A DNA stretch of 64,000 nt from Paraburkholderia unamae (GCF_003268775.1 NZ_QLSU01000006.1:124001-188000), one strand, 5' to 3'; positions 50,164-59,734 are shown, numbered from the stretch's first letter. The notes: generated by a model not told the origin, from the letters alone. Program-made: numbers and translations.

Positions 50164-50847
50164 TCATTCTTGAATACTCCAGCGCACGGCTGAAACATAC
50201 GGCGCCAAGGCCAGTTCGCCCACCAGCGTTTCCAGCGCACCGGCCTGCCTCTCCAGGCCAAGCACGACGGCATTGACTTCGGATTTTCCGCCGCCCTTGA
50301 GGCCGTGACTTTCGAGACTTTGCAATGCGAGGCCCTGCTCATTCAACTTGAGCAGAAGTGCGGAGCGAACCAGTGCTTCCTGCTGACCGTCGACCACGAT
50401 CTCCACCTCGAAGAGGCACTGAACGACAGTCTCCGCAGGCGCGACCCGATAGACCCATCGGGCCAGATACGGCAGCGACAAGTTGCAGAAGACGATCATC
50501 ATCGTAGAGAGCACTGCGCCCCCCAGAAGCCCGCATCCCGCCATGACGCCTACCGCACCTGTGCACCAGACGGTAGCGGCTGTGCTGAGCCCCCGGATGC
50601 TCACGCCATCACGCATGATGACGCCTGCACCGAGAAACCCTATCCCCGTCACGACTTGTGCAGCCATGCGCACCACATGTTCCTGCGCACCCAGCAGGAA
50701 CGGCAGCGCTGCAAAGGTGGCGGCGCCGATTGCCACCAGCGCATGCGTCACGACACCTGTGAAACGTTGACGCCACTGACGCTCGAAACCGATTACCGCA
50801 CCCAGCAAGAACGCGGTGAATATGTGCACGGCCATCACGTAGTACAT
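50164..50847 (-). CDS. MgtC/SapB-family membrane protein
   Basis: 227 aa from the ATG at 50847 (MYYVMAVHIFTAFLLGAVIG); the open frame runs further upstream without a family-like start. The MgtC signature is GFERQWRQRFTGVVTHALVAIGAA, then GIGFLGAGVIMRDGVSIRGLSTAATVWCTGAVG. Four or five transmembrane segments precede a C-terminal cytoplasmic ACT-like domain (~residues 140-225). MgtC proteins modulate F1Fo-ATPase and low-Mg or intracellular survival in pathogens. Convergent with the XRE gene. Confidence 0.93.
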   Translation of the reverse strand: MYYVMAVHIFTAFLLGAVIGFERQWRQRFTGVVTHALVAIGAATFAALPFLLGAQEHVVRMAAQVVTGIGFLGAGVIMRDGVSIRGLSTAATVWCTGAVGVMAGCGLLGGAVLSTMMIVFCNLSLPYLARWVYRVAPAETVVQCLFEVEIVVDGQQEALVRSALLLKLNEQGLALQSLESHGLKGGGKSEVNAVVLGLERQAGALETLVGELALAPYVSAVRWSIQE

Positions 50848-51081
50848 GACTGACTCGCTTGGCAAGGGTAAAGCCCGTCGTGGATCAGCGCCTGGATGGC
50901 GCGAAGGCAGAGGGTGGCTTCGCCGGACCCGGAAATGATAGCGTGTGCCGCTGTTATCGAGAGGCTGGCCGTCTGTGACCATCTACGGCCGCGACCCGGC
51001 AAATCCCGCCATCCCACCCGTCACACGACGCACAATCGAAACACGCTAAGATTATCTTTTCGATTCCGCATGGGAGCGCGA

Positions 51082-51501
51082 ATGGCGACGGCTTCACACG
51101 ACATGGATCGCTACGCGAAGCGGCGCGATCCCGTCGACGTCGAGATCGCCGCTCATGACGGCGTGCTGACGACGCTCGAAGGCCCGGTCTCCTATCGCGC
51201 CGGCGACGCGCTGCTCACGGGGGTGCGCGGCGAGCGCTGGCCGGTCGCGCGGCAACGCTTCGAGCGGACCTATGAGCCCGTAGCGCCCACGCAGGCGGGG
51301 CAGTCGGGCCGCTACGCGCGTTTGCCCAACGAGGTGCGGGCGCGCAAGATGCCCGAGGCGTTCAGCGTCGCGACGAGTAGCGGCGACACCTTGCAAGGGC
51401 AGCCCGGGGACTGGCTGCTCGAATACGGCCCCGGCGACTGGGGCATTGTGGCGAACGATATTTTTGCGCAGACATACGTGCGCATTCAGGATCCGGATTA
51501 A
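51082..51501 (+). CDS. PGDYG-domain protein, first gene of the SLATT/STAND cassette
   Basis: 139 aa from ATG 51082 (GGGAG upstream; an ATG at 51070 is also in frame). The C-terminus PGDWLLEYGPGDWGIVANDIF is the PGDYG signature; the N-terminal part AKRRDPVDVEIAAHDGVLTTLEGPVSYRAGDALLTGVRGERWPV repeats the same theme (GDALLTG). No catalytic motif is known for the domain. It precedes the SLATT-like membrane gene by 53 bases on the same strand, with a hairpin in the gap. Confidence 0.75.
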   Translation: MATASHDMDRYAKRRDPVDVEIAAHDGVLTTLEGPVSYRAGDALLTGVRGERWPVARQRFERTYEPVAPTQAGQSGRYARLPNEVRARKMPEAFSVATSSGDTLQGQPGDWLLEYGPGDWGIVANDIFAQTYVRIQDPD

Positions 51502-51504
51502 AGC

Positions 51505-51526
51505 GCGCCGCGACAATGCGCGGCGC
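51505..51526. repeat. Hairpin between PGDYG and SLATT-like genes
   Basis: GCGCCGCG-ACAATG-CGCGGCGC, perfect 8-bp arms, in the 53-base gap; no T-run. May act as attenuator or mRNA processing signal between the cassette genes. Confidence 0.5.
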
Positions 51527-51554
51527 ATAACGACAATAACCTGACCAACTATCC

Positions 51555-53438
51555 ATGCAAGCAAGCTACCGGCAAGCGCATGTTCCGGCAGTATTCGGGG
51601 TTGCCGTCGCCGCGCAGGCGACGAATTCATTCGTGGAAGACCTGCTCGGCGCACTGGAACCGTCCTTCACGCATACGGACTGGATCATCGTCGTCGCGAA
51701 CGGCACGGACTGCGTGCACGTCCTCGCCCGCAATGCCGCGGGCACGCTGGTGGAGCGCGAGCGCGTCGATCCGCGCGCGAGCCTGCCGCCCGACGAAGAC
51801 ATCGCGCCGGACGTCGCCAGCGCCACCTACCTGCTGCGCAGTTGCGCCGTGGTGTTCGTGGCGACGGGCGCCGCCGCGCCTCCCGGCACGTTACGCAAGG
51901 CGCTCGACGATCATGCGGGTGCGCTGCCGCTCAATACGCCGAACGCCGGCAACCAGGTCTCGGTATTCAGCCTGCCCGAACCGGCGCCGATCGTGCGCGT
52001 GCCCGACGATCTGCCCTTGCCGCGCTTGAGCGCCGACGCCGCGCGCGCCATCGACGGCTTGCGCGCGCGCCCCGCACGCGTGGCGGCGAGCCTGCTGTAT
52101 GGCGAGCGGGAGGTGAAGGCGCCCAGACACGATCCCGCGCTTGCGTTGTTCCGCACGCGGGAAGTGCTGCGCCAGTGGGCGAGTATCGAAGAATTCAATC
52201 GCGACGCGCGCGCGGCGGAGGCCGAACATGGCGCGCGCGGCGCGGTCCCGGACGGTTCACCGCTCGGCGAGCGCGCCAAGGCGCTGGGCAGCCTCGGCGT
52301 CACGCCCGAGCCGCGCCCGGATCTCGCGGCGATGAACCGCGCCTTCGTGGCGGCCGACCAGCTCTCGGGCGAACGGCAACGCGAATGGAGCCGCTTGCGG
52401 CTGACCGAGGTGAAGGCGCTCGCGGGCGGATTCGCGAGCGCATGGCCGCGCATGCTCTCGCTCTTCGTGCTGGCCATTGTGGCGGCCTTCTCGCTTGCGG
52501 TCGCCTCCGAGTTTGCCGAGACGTCGCCGTTTCCGCATGGCCTGCTGCCCGAGTCGCTCGAGCGGCTGCCGGGCTCGCTCTTTTTCATTGCGTACGCATC
52601 GATCCTGCTGTTCGGGCTGGGGCGTTTGATCCTTCACCGCGCCCGACGCATCGAGGGCCGCCACCAGGATTACCGCTTGCTGGCAGAGGGCCTGCGCATC
52701 CAGTTCTTCTGGTCCGCCACGGCGCCTTATGGTTCGGAGGCGAGCGGCGCGATGCGCTCCTATGTGGCCGACCACATTCCGCTCGCGCGGCGCAGTGCGA
52801 TGTTCTGGGTGCGCGCCGCCTTGCATGCGATCCGCTTTTCGGCTGCGCCCGCGCGCGGCCTCTACGCCGACGCGCCGCAGCGTGCGCAGGCCGAGTGGGA
52901 TTCGATCGCCAAATCGCTGATCGAGCATCAGCTCCACTACGGCGAGAACACCTTGCTCACGCGCCGCCGCGCTGCCCTGCGCAGGCTGCACATCTGGTCC
53001 CGCGTTTGCCTCGTGACCTTCCTGCTGTGCCTGGGCGTCCTGCTCGCACGCGCGGTGGTGCAGGTGGTGGAATCGTTGCACGGCGGCCTCTTGCCCGAGG
53101 CCATCGTCCAGTTGTTCGAGCATCCGGTGGCGGGGCACTGGTTCGTGGTCGGCATGGTGGTCTCGCTCGTGATCAGCCTTTCGGCGGGCGAAGCCGCGGA
53201 GGGCTTCGGGCTCGAAGCCGAGATCCGCCGCGGCGAGGCGACCAATGCCATGCTGCTGTCGGCGCAATGCCACTGGGGCGCGACGCAGGAGGCCGCGGCG
53301 GCCGACCCGCGCGGCCTCGCGCGCGCCGTCAAACAGCGCGAAAAGCTGCTGTTCGACCTGGGCCGCCTGATGATCGACGACTACACCGAGTGGTTCCACA
53401 TCCATCGCGAACGTCCGGCGCAGCCAATCCACGGCTGA
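51555..53438 (+). CDS. SLOG/SLATT-like four-helix membrane protein, candidate effector of a conflict system
   Basis: 627 aa, GC-rich. The N-terminal ~150 residues look like a degenerate SLOG (nucleotide-sensing Rossmannoid): VPAVFGVAVAAQATNSFVEDLL, DWIIVVANGTDCVHVLA, VASATYLLRSCAVVFVATGAA. A helical stretch follows with AADQLSGERQREWSRLR (cf. 'ADxLAxxYQ'). TM1-2 lie at ~298-318 and ~341-360, then RHQDYRLLAEGLRIQFFWSAT, a SLATT-like motif; TM3-4 are at ~483-503 and ~528-545. SLATT domains are predicted pore-forming effectors of CBASS-type and TIR/SLOG systems. It is followed after 56 bases by the STAND NTPase. Family call is by motif recognition only. Confidence 0.72.
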   Translation: MQASYRQAHVPAVFGVAVAAQATNSFVEDLLGALEPSFTHTDWIIVVANGTDCVHVLARNAAGTLVERERVDPRASLPPDEDIAPDVASATYLLRSCAVVFVATGAAAPPGTLRKALDDHAGALPLNTPNAGNQVSVFSLPEPAPIVRVPDDLPLPRLSADAARAIDGLRARPARVAASLLYGEREVKAPRHDPALALFRTREVLRQWASIEEFNRDARAAEAEHGARGAVPDGSPLGERAKALGSLGVTPEPRPDLAAMNRAFVAADQLSGERQREWSRLRLTEVKALAGGFASAWPRMLSLFVLAIVAAFSLAVASEFAETSPFPHGLLPESLERLPGSLFFIAYASILLFGLGRLILHRARRIEGRHQDYRLLAEGLRIQFFWSATAPYGSEASGAMRSYVADHIPLARRSAMFWVRAALHAIRFSAAPARGLYADAPQRAQAEWDSIAKSLIEHQLHYGENTLLTRRRAALRRLHIWSRVCLVTFLLCLGVLLARAVVQVVESLHGGLLPEAIVQLFEHPVAGHWFVVGMVVSLVISLSAGEAAEGFGLEAEIRRGEATNAMLLSAQCHWGATQEAAAADPRGLARAVKQREKLLFDLGRLMIDDYTEWFHIHRERPAQPIHG

Positions 53439-53494
53439 CGAACGCGGCATACGGTTTTCCCCTCTTTCACAACGACTGGAACGGAGTACAGGCG

Positions 53495-56400
53495 ATGCGC
53501 GCAGATTCCCCGGAGCTTTGGCAACTCAGTACGGCGGAACCGGAGCCGCCGGTCGATCACGACGACCTGCGGCTCTCGCCCGATTCGATCGAGATCGATC
53601 GCGACGAGCACACGGCGCTGATGCTGCTGCGCGAGCGTCACGGCGAGTCGACGTGGGTGCTCCAGCAGCCGGATGGGCGGCGCGAGCCTTTCACCGAGAA
53701 CGAGGCGCGCTTCGCCATTCCGTCCTATACGCAGCAGCGCGAGATCCGGGTGTTCCTCTCGTCGACGTTTCAGGACATGCAGGCCGAGCGCAGCTATCTG
53801 GTGAAGGTGGTGTTTCCACGGCTCAAGCGCCTCGCGTCGTCGCACGGCATCGTGCTCAGCGAAATCGACTTGCGCTGGGGCGTGTCGCTCGAAGAGGTCG
53901 AGCGCGGCGAGACGGTGGCGATCTGCCTGGACGAGATCGACCGCTGCCGCGCGTGCCCGCCGTTTTTCATCGGCCTGCTGGGCGAACGCTATGGCTGGAC
54001 GCCGGAGCCGGCGGCGCTCGACGCGCTCGATAACGCCATGGCCAGCCGCGCCGGCGGCGGCGCCAGCGAAGGGATTCGCCAGCGCGCGCGCAGCGAAGCC
54101 CTGAGCGTGACCGAGATGGAGATCCGCTACGGGGTGCTCGACACGCCGCAAATGCAGCCGCACGCGTTTTTCTACCTGCGCTCGCCCGCGCTGTCGAAGC
54201 AGCTCGCCAGCGCGGTGGCGGGCAGCGCCGGGCATGACGCCTGGTTCGACGAAGCCCACGCGGCGCGCCAGCACGCGCTCAAGGACGCGCTGCGCGAGCG
54301 CGGGCTCGTGCGCATGGACGGCTATCGCTCGGTGGTGGAAATGGGCGACGACATCGAGCGGGCCGTTTCGGCGGCCATCGTCCGCCTCGCGCGGCAACTC
54401 TCGGCGGTGGCGCGATTCACCCAGGGGCCGATGCCGGGCGGCTGGGAAGTGAACGAGAGGCTCACGGAGGCGATCCGGGCGCAGACCTTCTACATCGTGC
54501 GCAACGAGCCGGTGCTGTGCGCGGCCGATGCCTGGGCGGACCGGGAGAACCCGGGCCGCGTCCGGGTGATCGTGACGGGGCCGGCGGGCAGCGGCAAGGC
54601 GACGGCGGCCGATTACCTTACGCTCTGCACGCGCGCGCGCTGGCTGGCCGCCCCGGAAATTACCTTGCACTGTCGCACCGGCGTGGCCGTCAACTCCGAC
54701 GACGCGTTCTATTACCTGCGCACGATGATGAGCGCGCTGGGACTGTTACCGCCGTGGGAGGGCGCGGCGCGCGTGGGGCTCGTGGAGGCCCTGACGGCGA
54801 TCGAGCGGCCCGTCATCCTGACGGTGACTGACATCGACCTGCTCGACAACTGGCAGGACCTGATCCAGATGCTGGGCGCCAACGGGAATCCGAAGGTGGC
54901 GGTCATCCTGACGACCAGCGAAGCAGATCTGAACGTCCCCCCCGCGATGTTCCAGGTGACGGCACTGCGCGAACTGGACCCGGACGAGCGCCGGGGCTTC
55001 GTGCGTGACTATCTGGCGCGCTTTCGCAAGTCGCTCGATGCGGCGTTGCTGGAGCACGTCGTCGCGATGCCGCTGGCCGGCTCGCCTTACTTCCTGCAAC
55101 TGCTGATGGACGAACTGCGCCGCGGCGCCGTGTTCGAAACGCTGGACGCGGCCATCGACGCTTACGCGAACCTGCGCACGCTGGATGACGCCTTCGAGCG
55201 TTCGCTGGCGGGCTGGGTGAGCGACATGGCGTCTGACGCAACGAGCCTCGCGCGCTGGCGCGTCGCGCTCGAAGCGCTGGCGGTGGCGCACCACGGCGTG
55301 CCGAACGACTTCTTCGTTTCGGAGCATGGCGCGGCGCTCAGCCCGCTACAGTGGTGGGCGTGGCAGGGCCGCGCCGAAACGGCGCTGCTCGACGTGGGGG
55401 GCGCTTCGCGCTTGCGCGACAAGACATTGCGCCACAGCCTCCTGCGCTACTGCTTCGGCGCCGAGACGGACTCCGCGCCCGCACTCGCGGCTCAGGCGGC
55501 GGCACGGCGCCGCTTCGCGGCCTGGCTGGGCGCGGGGCGCGGGCTCGACGACGTAACCGGCTTGCTGGAGCGCATGGACCAGTTGCTCTGGCTGAGCGCC
55601 CACGACGACAACCCCGACGACCTGGCCGCGTTGCAGGCGACGCTGGCGATCCCTGAGAACGCCGTCGCGCTAATGGCGTACGGCACCGGACGACTGATGG
55701 CGGGCTGTCGCCAGCTTCTGGCCCGCAATGGTTCGCTGACTCCCCTGGCGGATGCAGCCCTTGCGGCGAAGAACGTGGTTTGCCTCGAATACGTCTGCCG
55801 TACCTACGCGGAACTCGGCAAACCTAAGGATACGGAAGCGCTTGCGCGGCGCGTGCTCGCCGAAGTCGAGCCTGCCGATGCCGCGACATTCGAGTTCTTC
55901 GTGAGCGACGGGTTGTTCTTGCAGGATCGATGGGACGAAGTGCTCGCCTATATCGAACCGGGCCTGCGCAAATGGGCGGCCGCGCCGGGCGGCACGCCGC
56001 CGCTCGCGCTTGGGGTGCTGGCGTCGTTGGTCGCCGACGGCCATGCGCCGCTCGAACCGTGGATTGACGCGATCAATGCAGGCGTCGCGGCCGTGCTTGC
56101 CATGGAACCGACGCAGTCGCCCGATTTCCAGGTTCGCATGCTATCGAGCGTGCTTCCGATCGTCGCGAGCCAGCAGAACGCGGAACTGACCTGGTCCCTG
56201 GCCATGCGCGCGCTGTCGCTCTCTTATGGCATGCCGAACCCTGGTGGCCCGAGGATGCGCTGCACGGTCGGTCCTTACGCCGTCGACGCGCTGCGCATGC
56301 TCGGACGTTACGACGAGGCGGTGGCCGTTGGCGGGAGCGTGCTGATGACGGATGTCGGGGATTTGCCGGTGCTCGAACACTCGCGGGCACTGTGCGCGCG

Positions 56401-56716
56401 GTGTGTCGGCCACACGTTCGTGGAGATGCAACGGTTTGGCGACGCGGTGGAGTTGCTCGAATATGCCCTGGAGGCCGAGCCGATCGACGAGACCGATTAC
56501 GTGCCGAAGATCGTGGGCACGGGCCTGCTTGCTGTCTGCATGTTCCATCTGGGCGAAGAGGCGCGCGCGCAGGGCTACGTCGATGCGTTTGCCGCCTGGT
56601 ATCCGCATGCGCTGGGCGCCGGCATTGCCGTGAAAGGGATGGTGAAGGCGCATCTGGAACACCTTGGGCGCGCGGACGCCGTCAATCGGCTGGAGGCGAT
56701 GTGTCCCGCCGTGTGA
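53495..56716 (+). CDS. DUF4062 (TIR-like) STAND NTPase with repeat-like C-terminus
   Basis: 1073 aa, ribosome-binding site GGAG 8 bases before ATG 53495. Residues ~83-170 match DUF4062, the TIR-related domain of NPHP3/TEP1 type: EIRVFLSSTFQDMQAERSYL, SEIDLRWGVSLEEVERGETV, ICLDEIDRCRACPPFFIGLL, GERYGW. A STAND/NACHT-like NTPase follows: Walker A GPAGSGKAT (~361-369, Ala for the usual Ser/Thr after Lys, with Thr next), Walker B VILTVTDIDLL (~440-450), and LREL-type arm region. The C-terminal ~400 residues (from ~660) are helical and TPR-like (for example VCLEYVCRTYAELGKPKDTEAL). Such proteins sense a trigger through the repeats and activate the N-terminal TIR-like module. Probable partner of the SLATT-like protein encoded 56 bases upstream. 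Confidence 0.82.
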   Translation: MRADSPELWQLSTAEPEPPVDHDDLRLSPDSIEIDRDEHTALMLLRERHGESTWVLQQPDGRREPFTENEARFAIPSYTQQREIRVFLSSTFQDMQAERSYLVKVVFPRLKRLASSHGIVLSEIDLRWGVSLEEVERGETVAICLDEIDRCRACPPFFIGLLGERYGWTPEPAALDALDNAMASRAGGGASEGIRQRARSEALSVTEMEIRYGVLDTPQMQPHAFFYLRSPALSKQLASAVAGSAGHDAWFDEAHAARQHALKDALRERGLVRMDGYRSVVEMGDDIERAVSAAIVRLARQLSAVARFTQGPMPGGWEVNERLTEAIRAQTFYIVRNEPVLCAADAWADRENPGRVRVIVTGPAGSGKATAADYLTLCTRARWLAAPEITLHCRTGVAVNSDDAFYYLRTMMSALGLLPPWEGAARVGLVEALTAIERPVILTVTDIDLLDNWQDLIQMLGANGNPKVAVILTTSEADLNVPPAMFQVTALRELDPDERRGFVRDYLARFRKSLDAALLEHVVAMPLAGSPYFLQLLMDELRRGAVFETLDAAIDAYANLRTLDDAFERSLAGWVSDMASDATSLARWRVALEALAVAHHGVPNDFFVSEHGAALSPLQWWAWQGRAETALLDVGGASRLRDKTLRHSLLRYCFGAETDSAPALAAQAAARRRFAAWLGAGRGLDDVTGLLERMDQLLWLSAHDDNPDDLAALQATLAIPENAVALMAYGTGRLMAGCRQLLARNGSLTPLADAALAAKNVVCLEYVCRTYAELGKPKDTEALARRVLAEVEPADAATFEFFVSDGLFLQDRWDEVLAYIEPGLRKWAAAPGGTPPLALGVLASLVADGHAPLEPWIDAINAGVAAVLAMEPTQSPDFQVRMLSSVLPIVASQQNAELTWSLAMRALSLSYGMPNPGGPRMRCTVGPYAVDALRMLGRYDEAVAVGGSVLMTDVGDLPVLEHSRALCARCVGHTFVEMQRFGDAVELLEYALEAEPIDETDYVPKIVGTGLLAVCMFHLGEEARAQGYVDAFAAWYPHALGAGIAVKGMVKAHLEHLGRADAVNRLEAMCPAV

Positions 56717-56723
56717 TCGACTT

Positions 56724-57533
56724 TCAGCGCTTGCCCGCAAGCCCGAGTGCGCCCGCCGCGAGTGCGGCGACGCTCAAGCGGGTTTGAGCGGGCAATCCGT
56801 CCTCCCGCATCCACAGGGCGGAAAGGCCCGACCAGGCGAGTATCCATTGCAGCAGCCTGCGCCGGTCGAGCCTGGCGCAGTCGGCCACGAGCGCCACTCG
56901 CCGGGCGAAGCGAAGCGGATCGACGGCGATGTGATCGTCCGGATTGCAGAACAGATTGGCGTAGTCGAATGTCCGTTCGCCAAGCAGTCCTTTGGGATCG
57001 ATGGCAAGCCATCCCCGCGCGCCGAAATAGAGAATGTTCTCGTGATGGATGTCACCGTGCAGGACGGCTTCATCGGTGCGCGGCTCACGCAACAGGGTGT
57101 TCGCGACCGTGGCGCAAAGCCGGAGGACAGGGTCCGCAGGCGCTGACAAGGACCGTAAGGGCTCGAACCATTCGGCCAACGGCACGACGCCAGGCCGGTG
57201 CGGAGATCGGTGCGCGTGCAACTTGTTGACCACGGCGCACGCAATGCGCGTGGCGTCGTCGTCGCGTCCTGAACGGGACATATCGGCAAGCGACGAAGCC
57301 GGTTGCGCGCGTTCGATCAGAACGGCGTCGTCATCGTGGGCCCACACGCACGCCGCGCCGTCGCCATTCCACCATGTCATGAGCGCATTGCCTCGGCGCT
57401 CTTCGGCGCAGGCGGCGACCTTCAGCATCGCTTCGCGCTCCTGATACTTCACCGGCAGCAGATGACTGGTCGCGCTCAGAATGGGCGAGCCGTCCGGGAT
57501 CAAGTCCCACAGGCGGAGGTATTGGTCGAACAT
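56724..57533 (-). CDS. APH(6)-like aminoglycoside/small-molecule phosphotransferase
   Basis: 269 aa, APH superfamily kinase related to streptomycin 6-phosphotransferases. Motifs: catalytic loop AVLHGDIHHENILYF (HGDxHxxN), metal site WLAIDPKGLLGERTFDYAN (DPK-x-L-x-G replaces the usual D-x-G). The N-lobe ATP-binding part LPVKYQEREAMLKVA is also present. It may phosphorylate an aminoglycoside or another metabolite; chromosomal copies like this are widespread in Burkholderia. Converges on the STAND gene with 7 bases between stops. Confidence 0.86.
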   Translation of the reverse strand: MFDQYLRLWDLIPDGSPILSATSHLLPVKYQEREAMLKVAACAEERRGNALMTWWNGDGAACVWAHDDDAVLIERAQPASSLADMSRSGRDDDATRIACAVVNKLHAHRSPHRPGVVPLAEWFEPLRSLSAPADPVLRLCATVANTLLREPRTDEAVLHGDIHHENILYFGARGWLAIDPKGLLGERTFDYANLFCNPDDHIAVDPLRFARRVALVADCARLDRRRLLQWILAWSGLSALWMREDGLPAQTRLSVAALAAGALGLAGKR

Positions 57534-57578
57534 GTCCGCAATGGTACAGCCCGATTACTTGCGGAGCGGCGAATCCGA

Positions 57579-57606
57579 AAAAGACCCAGACCGGAGCGGT
57601 CTGGGT
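57579..57606 (-). terminator. Terminator of the DUF4148 gene
   Basis: On the minus strand: stem ACCCAGACC/GGTCTGGGT around 5 bases, followed by CTTTTTC. Located ~180 bases after the DUF4148 stop. Confidence 0.7.
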
Positions 57607-57786
57607 GAAACCAGCGGGGACGGGGCCCCCGTGGTGGAGGTGTTCGTACTGCAACGACGCCGGAACAGCGCGAAAACAGCGCGGAGAGCGGTTCGCTGCG
57701 GGCTTCGTTGCGGGAGTGCTCAGGTCACTCTATCGGGAGGCGCGCGACTGCGGCGCCTCCCTGGGGATATTCGCTAATGCGGCGGC

Positions 57787-58107
57787 TTACTGGCCGAAAT
57801 AGACGGGCTTCATGCCGTCGAAGGCAGGGCGAGCGGCGACCGGCACAACCGGTGCGCCCGAGGCGCTCGAGCCGTTCGCCACACCGCCAACGTCGCGGTT
57901 TTGCGCGGCAACCTTCGCTTCCGCAGCCAGCAGGTCGTCGGGGTAGTGCGGGTCTTCGCCGCGCGACGGGCTATAGCCGGCCTTTTCGAGCTGTACCAGT
58001 TCGGCGCGCACCTGCGCGCGGGTGATCGGCGCATTCGACTGGGCGAACGAGGCAACCGGAACGACGATGGCAACAGCAAGGGCAACCGCTTGAATCAGGG
58101 ACTTCAT
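57787..58107 (-). CDS. DUF4148 small secreted protein
   Basis: 106 aa from the ATG at 58107. Signal peptide (IQAVALAVAIVVPVASFA), then the DUF4148 core ITRAQVRAELVQLEKAGYSPSRGEDPHYPDDLLAAEAKVAA. These small periplasmic proteins are numerous in Burkholderiaceae; function unknown. Its own terminator follows at 57579. Confidence 0.9.
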   Translation of the reverse strand: MKSLIQAVALAVAIVVPVASFAQSNAPITRAQVRAELVQLEKAGYSPSRGEDPHYPDDLLAAEAKVAAQNRDVGGVANGSSASGAPVVPVAARPAFDGMKPVYFGQ

Positions 58108-58275
58108 GATGACAACCTCCATTGTGCTTTGGTATTCGGTGCGCTGTGTTGCCGCATCCGATGAACAAAGTCTAGGAGTTTCATTGCCTGGGGTTAACCA
58201 TGTATTCAGGAAAGTATCCTTTCACCCCGTAGAAGGATCCGCCTCACTCGCGCGCCGCCGCATTCCTGCCTGGGC

Positions 58276-58989
58276 TTAGTGGAGAAGGCCCCCATGTAAT
58301 TGCTTTACGACGAATACCGCGAGGATGCGCGGCTCATCGAACATGGTCGCGAGTTCGAAGAAGAACAGGAAGGCGAGCATGTACCCCACGGCCGGCCGAA
58401 GTTCCATGAAACGCAGAAAGAACGGCGCGATGCGGCTGCGGATCGGCGCGCGCGTGAAGAGCCATGCGCAAAAGGCGCCGATGGCCGCACCCGCGATGAC
58501 ATCGGTCGGATAGTGCAGTCCCAGGTAGACGCGAGGCAGGCACACGAAGAGCACGCAATGCGCGATCGCAAGCACGCCGATCCATCGCCAGACGAGGAAA
58601 ATGCCGACGGCCACGGCCATCCAGAGCGCCGCATGGTCGCTTGGGAACGAACTCCACAGCCGCATGGTTTCGGGGGTTTCGCTGGCGACCGGAAACGACA
58701 GATGCACGGCAGGGTCGTAAAGCGGACGAAGGCGGAACGGTAATGTCAGCGCGAACAGGCGGCCGAGCAGGAACGCCGAGAGCGCGCCGCACAGCGTCGC
58801 GACGACAATCTCGCGATGCGATCGCTGGGCGTCGCCCGGATGGAACCAGATGGCGCAGAGAATCGCGAGCGGCACGACGCCTTTGGTGAAATAGAACTCG
58901 GCGATCGCGTGAACCGCGTGGGTAAACGCGAAGGACGATGAGCCGATATGAACGAGCCAGGCCTGAATGGCCGTATCGAATGCGTTCAT
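58276..58989 (-). CDS. PAP2-superfamily membrane phosphatase
   Basis: 237 aa, five or six predicted TM segments. The three PAP2 signatures are present: LTLPFRLRPLYDP (KxxxxxxRP-like), SFPSDHAALWMAVAVGIF (PSGH-type PSDHA), and RVYLGLHYPTDVIAGA (SRxxxxxHxxxD). It dephosphorylates a lipid phosphate such as undecaprenyl pyrophosphate or phosphatidate at the membrane. Single gene. Confidence 0.92.
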   Translation of the reverse strand: MNAFDTAIQAWLVHIGSSSFAFTHAVHAIAEFYFTKGVVPLAILCAIWFHPGDAQRSHREIVVATLCGALSAFLLGRLFALTLPFRLRPLYDPAVHLSFPVASETPETMRLWSSFPSDHAALWMAVAVGIFLVWRWIGVLAIAHCVLFVCLPRVYLGLHYPTDVIAGAAIGAFCAWLFTRAPIRSRIAPFFLRFMELRPAVGYMLAFLFFFELATMFDEPRILAVFVVKQLHGGLLH

Positions 58990-59106
58990 GTCCCGCGTCT
59001 CCGTTCGAATAGGTTGGTTGTCTTAACAGCTTGTGTGGTCGGCGGTTTAATTGAGGGGAGCCGGTTGCGTCTTTATGCGGCGTGGTCGTTTTCGCCCCCG
59101 GCGGTG

Positions 59107-59340
59107 TTACTCGGCCGCAGCGACTGGCGACCCGCTGCTTGCGTGGAGCGTGGGGAGCGGTCCGGTTGGGGCGTGTGGCGCTCCGTAGAGGAGAGGCTTG
59201 GGCGAGCGCATGCCCGCGACGACGTAGTAAGGGGTGGACCTCGTGGCGAGTCGTCGTACGCCAGGCGCCGCGAAAGCCGCGCCGACCAGAACGAGGACAT
59301 CGCCCGTCCGGGCGGGAGAGGTCTGGTGGCGATATGACAT
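59107..59340 (-). CDS. Possible small hypothetical protein
   Basis: 77 aa from ATG 59340, preceded by a purine-rich GGGGGG, 7 bases upstream. Composition is Ala/Pro/Leu/Arg-rich (ARTGDVLVLVGAAFAAPGVRR), with chromosome-like codon bias but no recognisable family. May be spurious. Confidence 0.28.
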   Translation of the reverse strand: MSYRHQTSPARTGDVLVLVGAAFAAPGVRRLATRSTPYYVVAGMRSPKPLLYGAPHAPTGPLPTLHASSGSPVAAAE

Positions 59341-59734
59341 GGCAGGGCCCCCCTTGCACAGGTTCATGTATCGCAGCCAGCGTTTCGGCAAGCCACAAAC
59401 AACGATGACTTCGACACGTGCGCAACCGCCGTGCCGATGGAGCAAGCCACTGGCACTTCATTCGGACGATGAAGCGCGCCGTCTTCTCGTCACTTGTAAA
59501 TCATTCGCATTCCGAACGAAATGGTTAGCATTCGTTCACTGCGGTTCACATGATCGCCCGAAAGCGCTGCACAAGACGCCACCTGGTCGCGCACGGCTGT
59601 GTTTTGGCGGCGAGCGACTAGTGGCCGCGGTAGCGTGCGAGCGAGTTTTGCGCGTCGTGCAGGGAAGTCTATACCCGCTGCAACACCGGCGAAATGGCGG
59701 CCTGCCCTAAGCGCGGCGGTCGGCGCGCCGCACA

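Noticed and set aside
52257..54670. Long minus-strand frames opposite the SLATT-like and STAND genes
   Set aside because: Shadows of high-GC coding sequence; the plus-strand frames have coherent domains and Shine-Dalgarno sites.
57735..57761. GGGAGGCGC/GCGCCTCCC hairpin as a terminator
   Set aside because: A strong stem but without a following T-run on either strand; the nearby 57579-57606 structure fits the DUF4148 terminator better.
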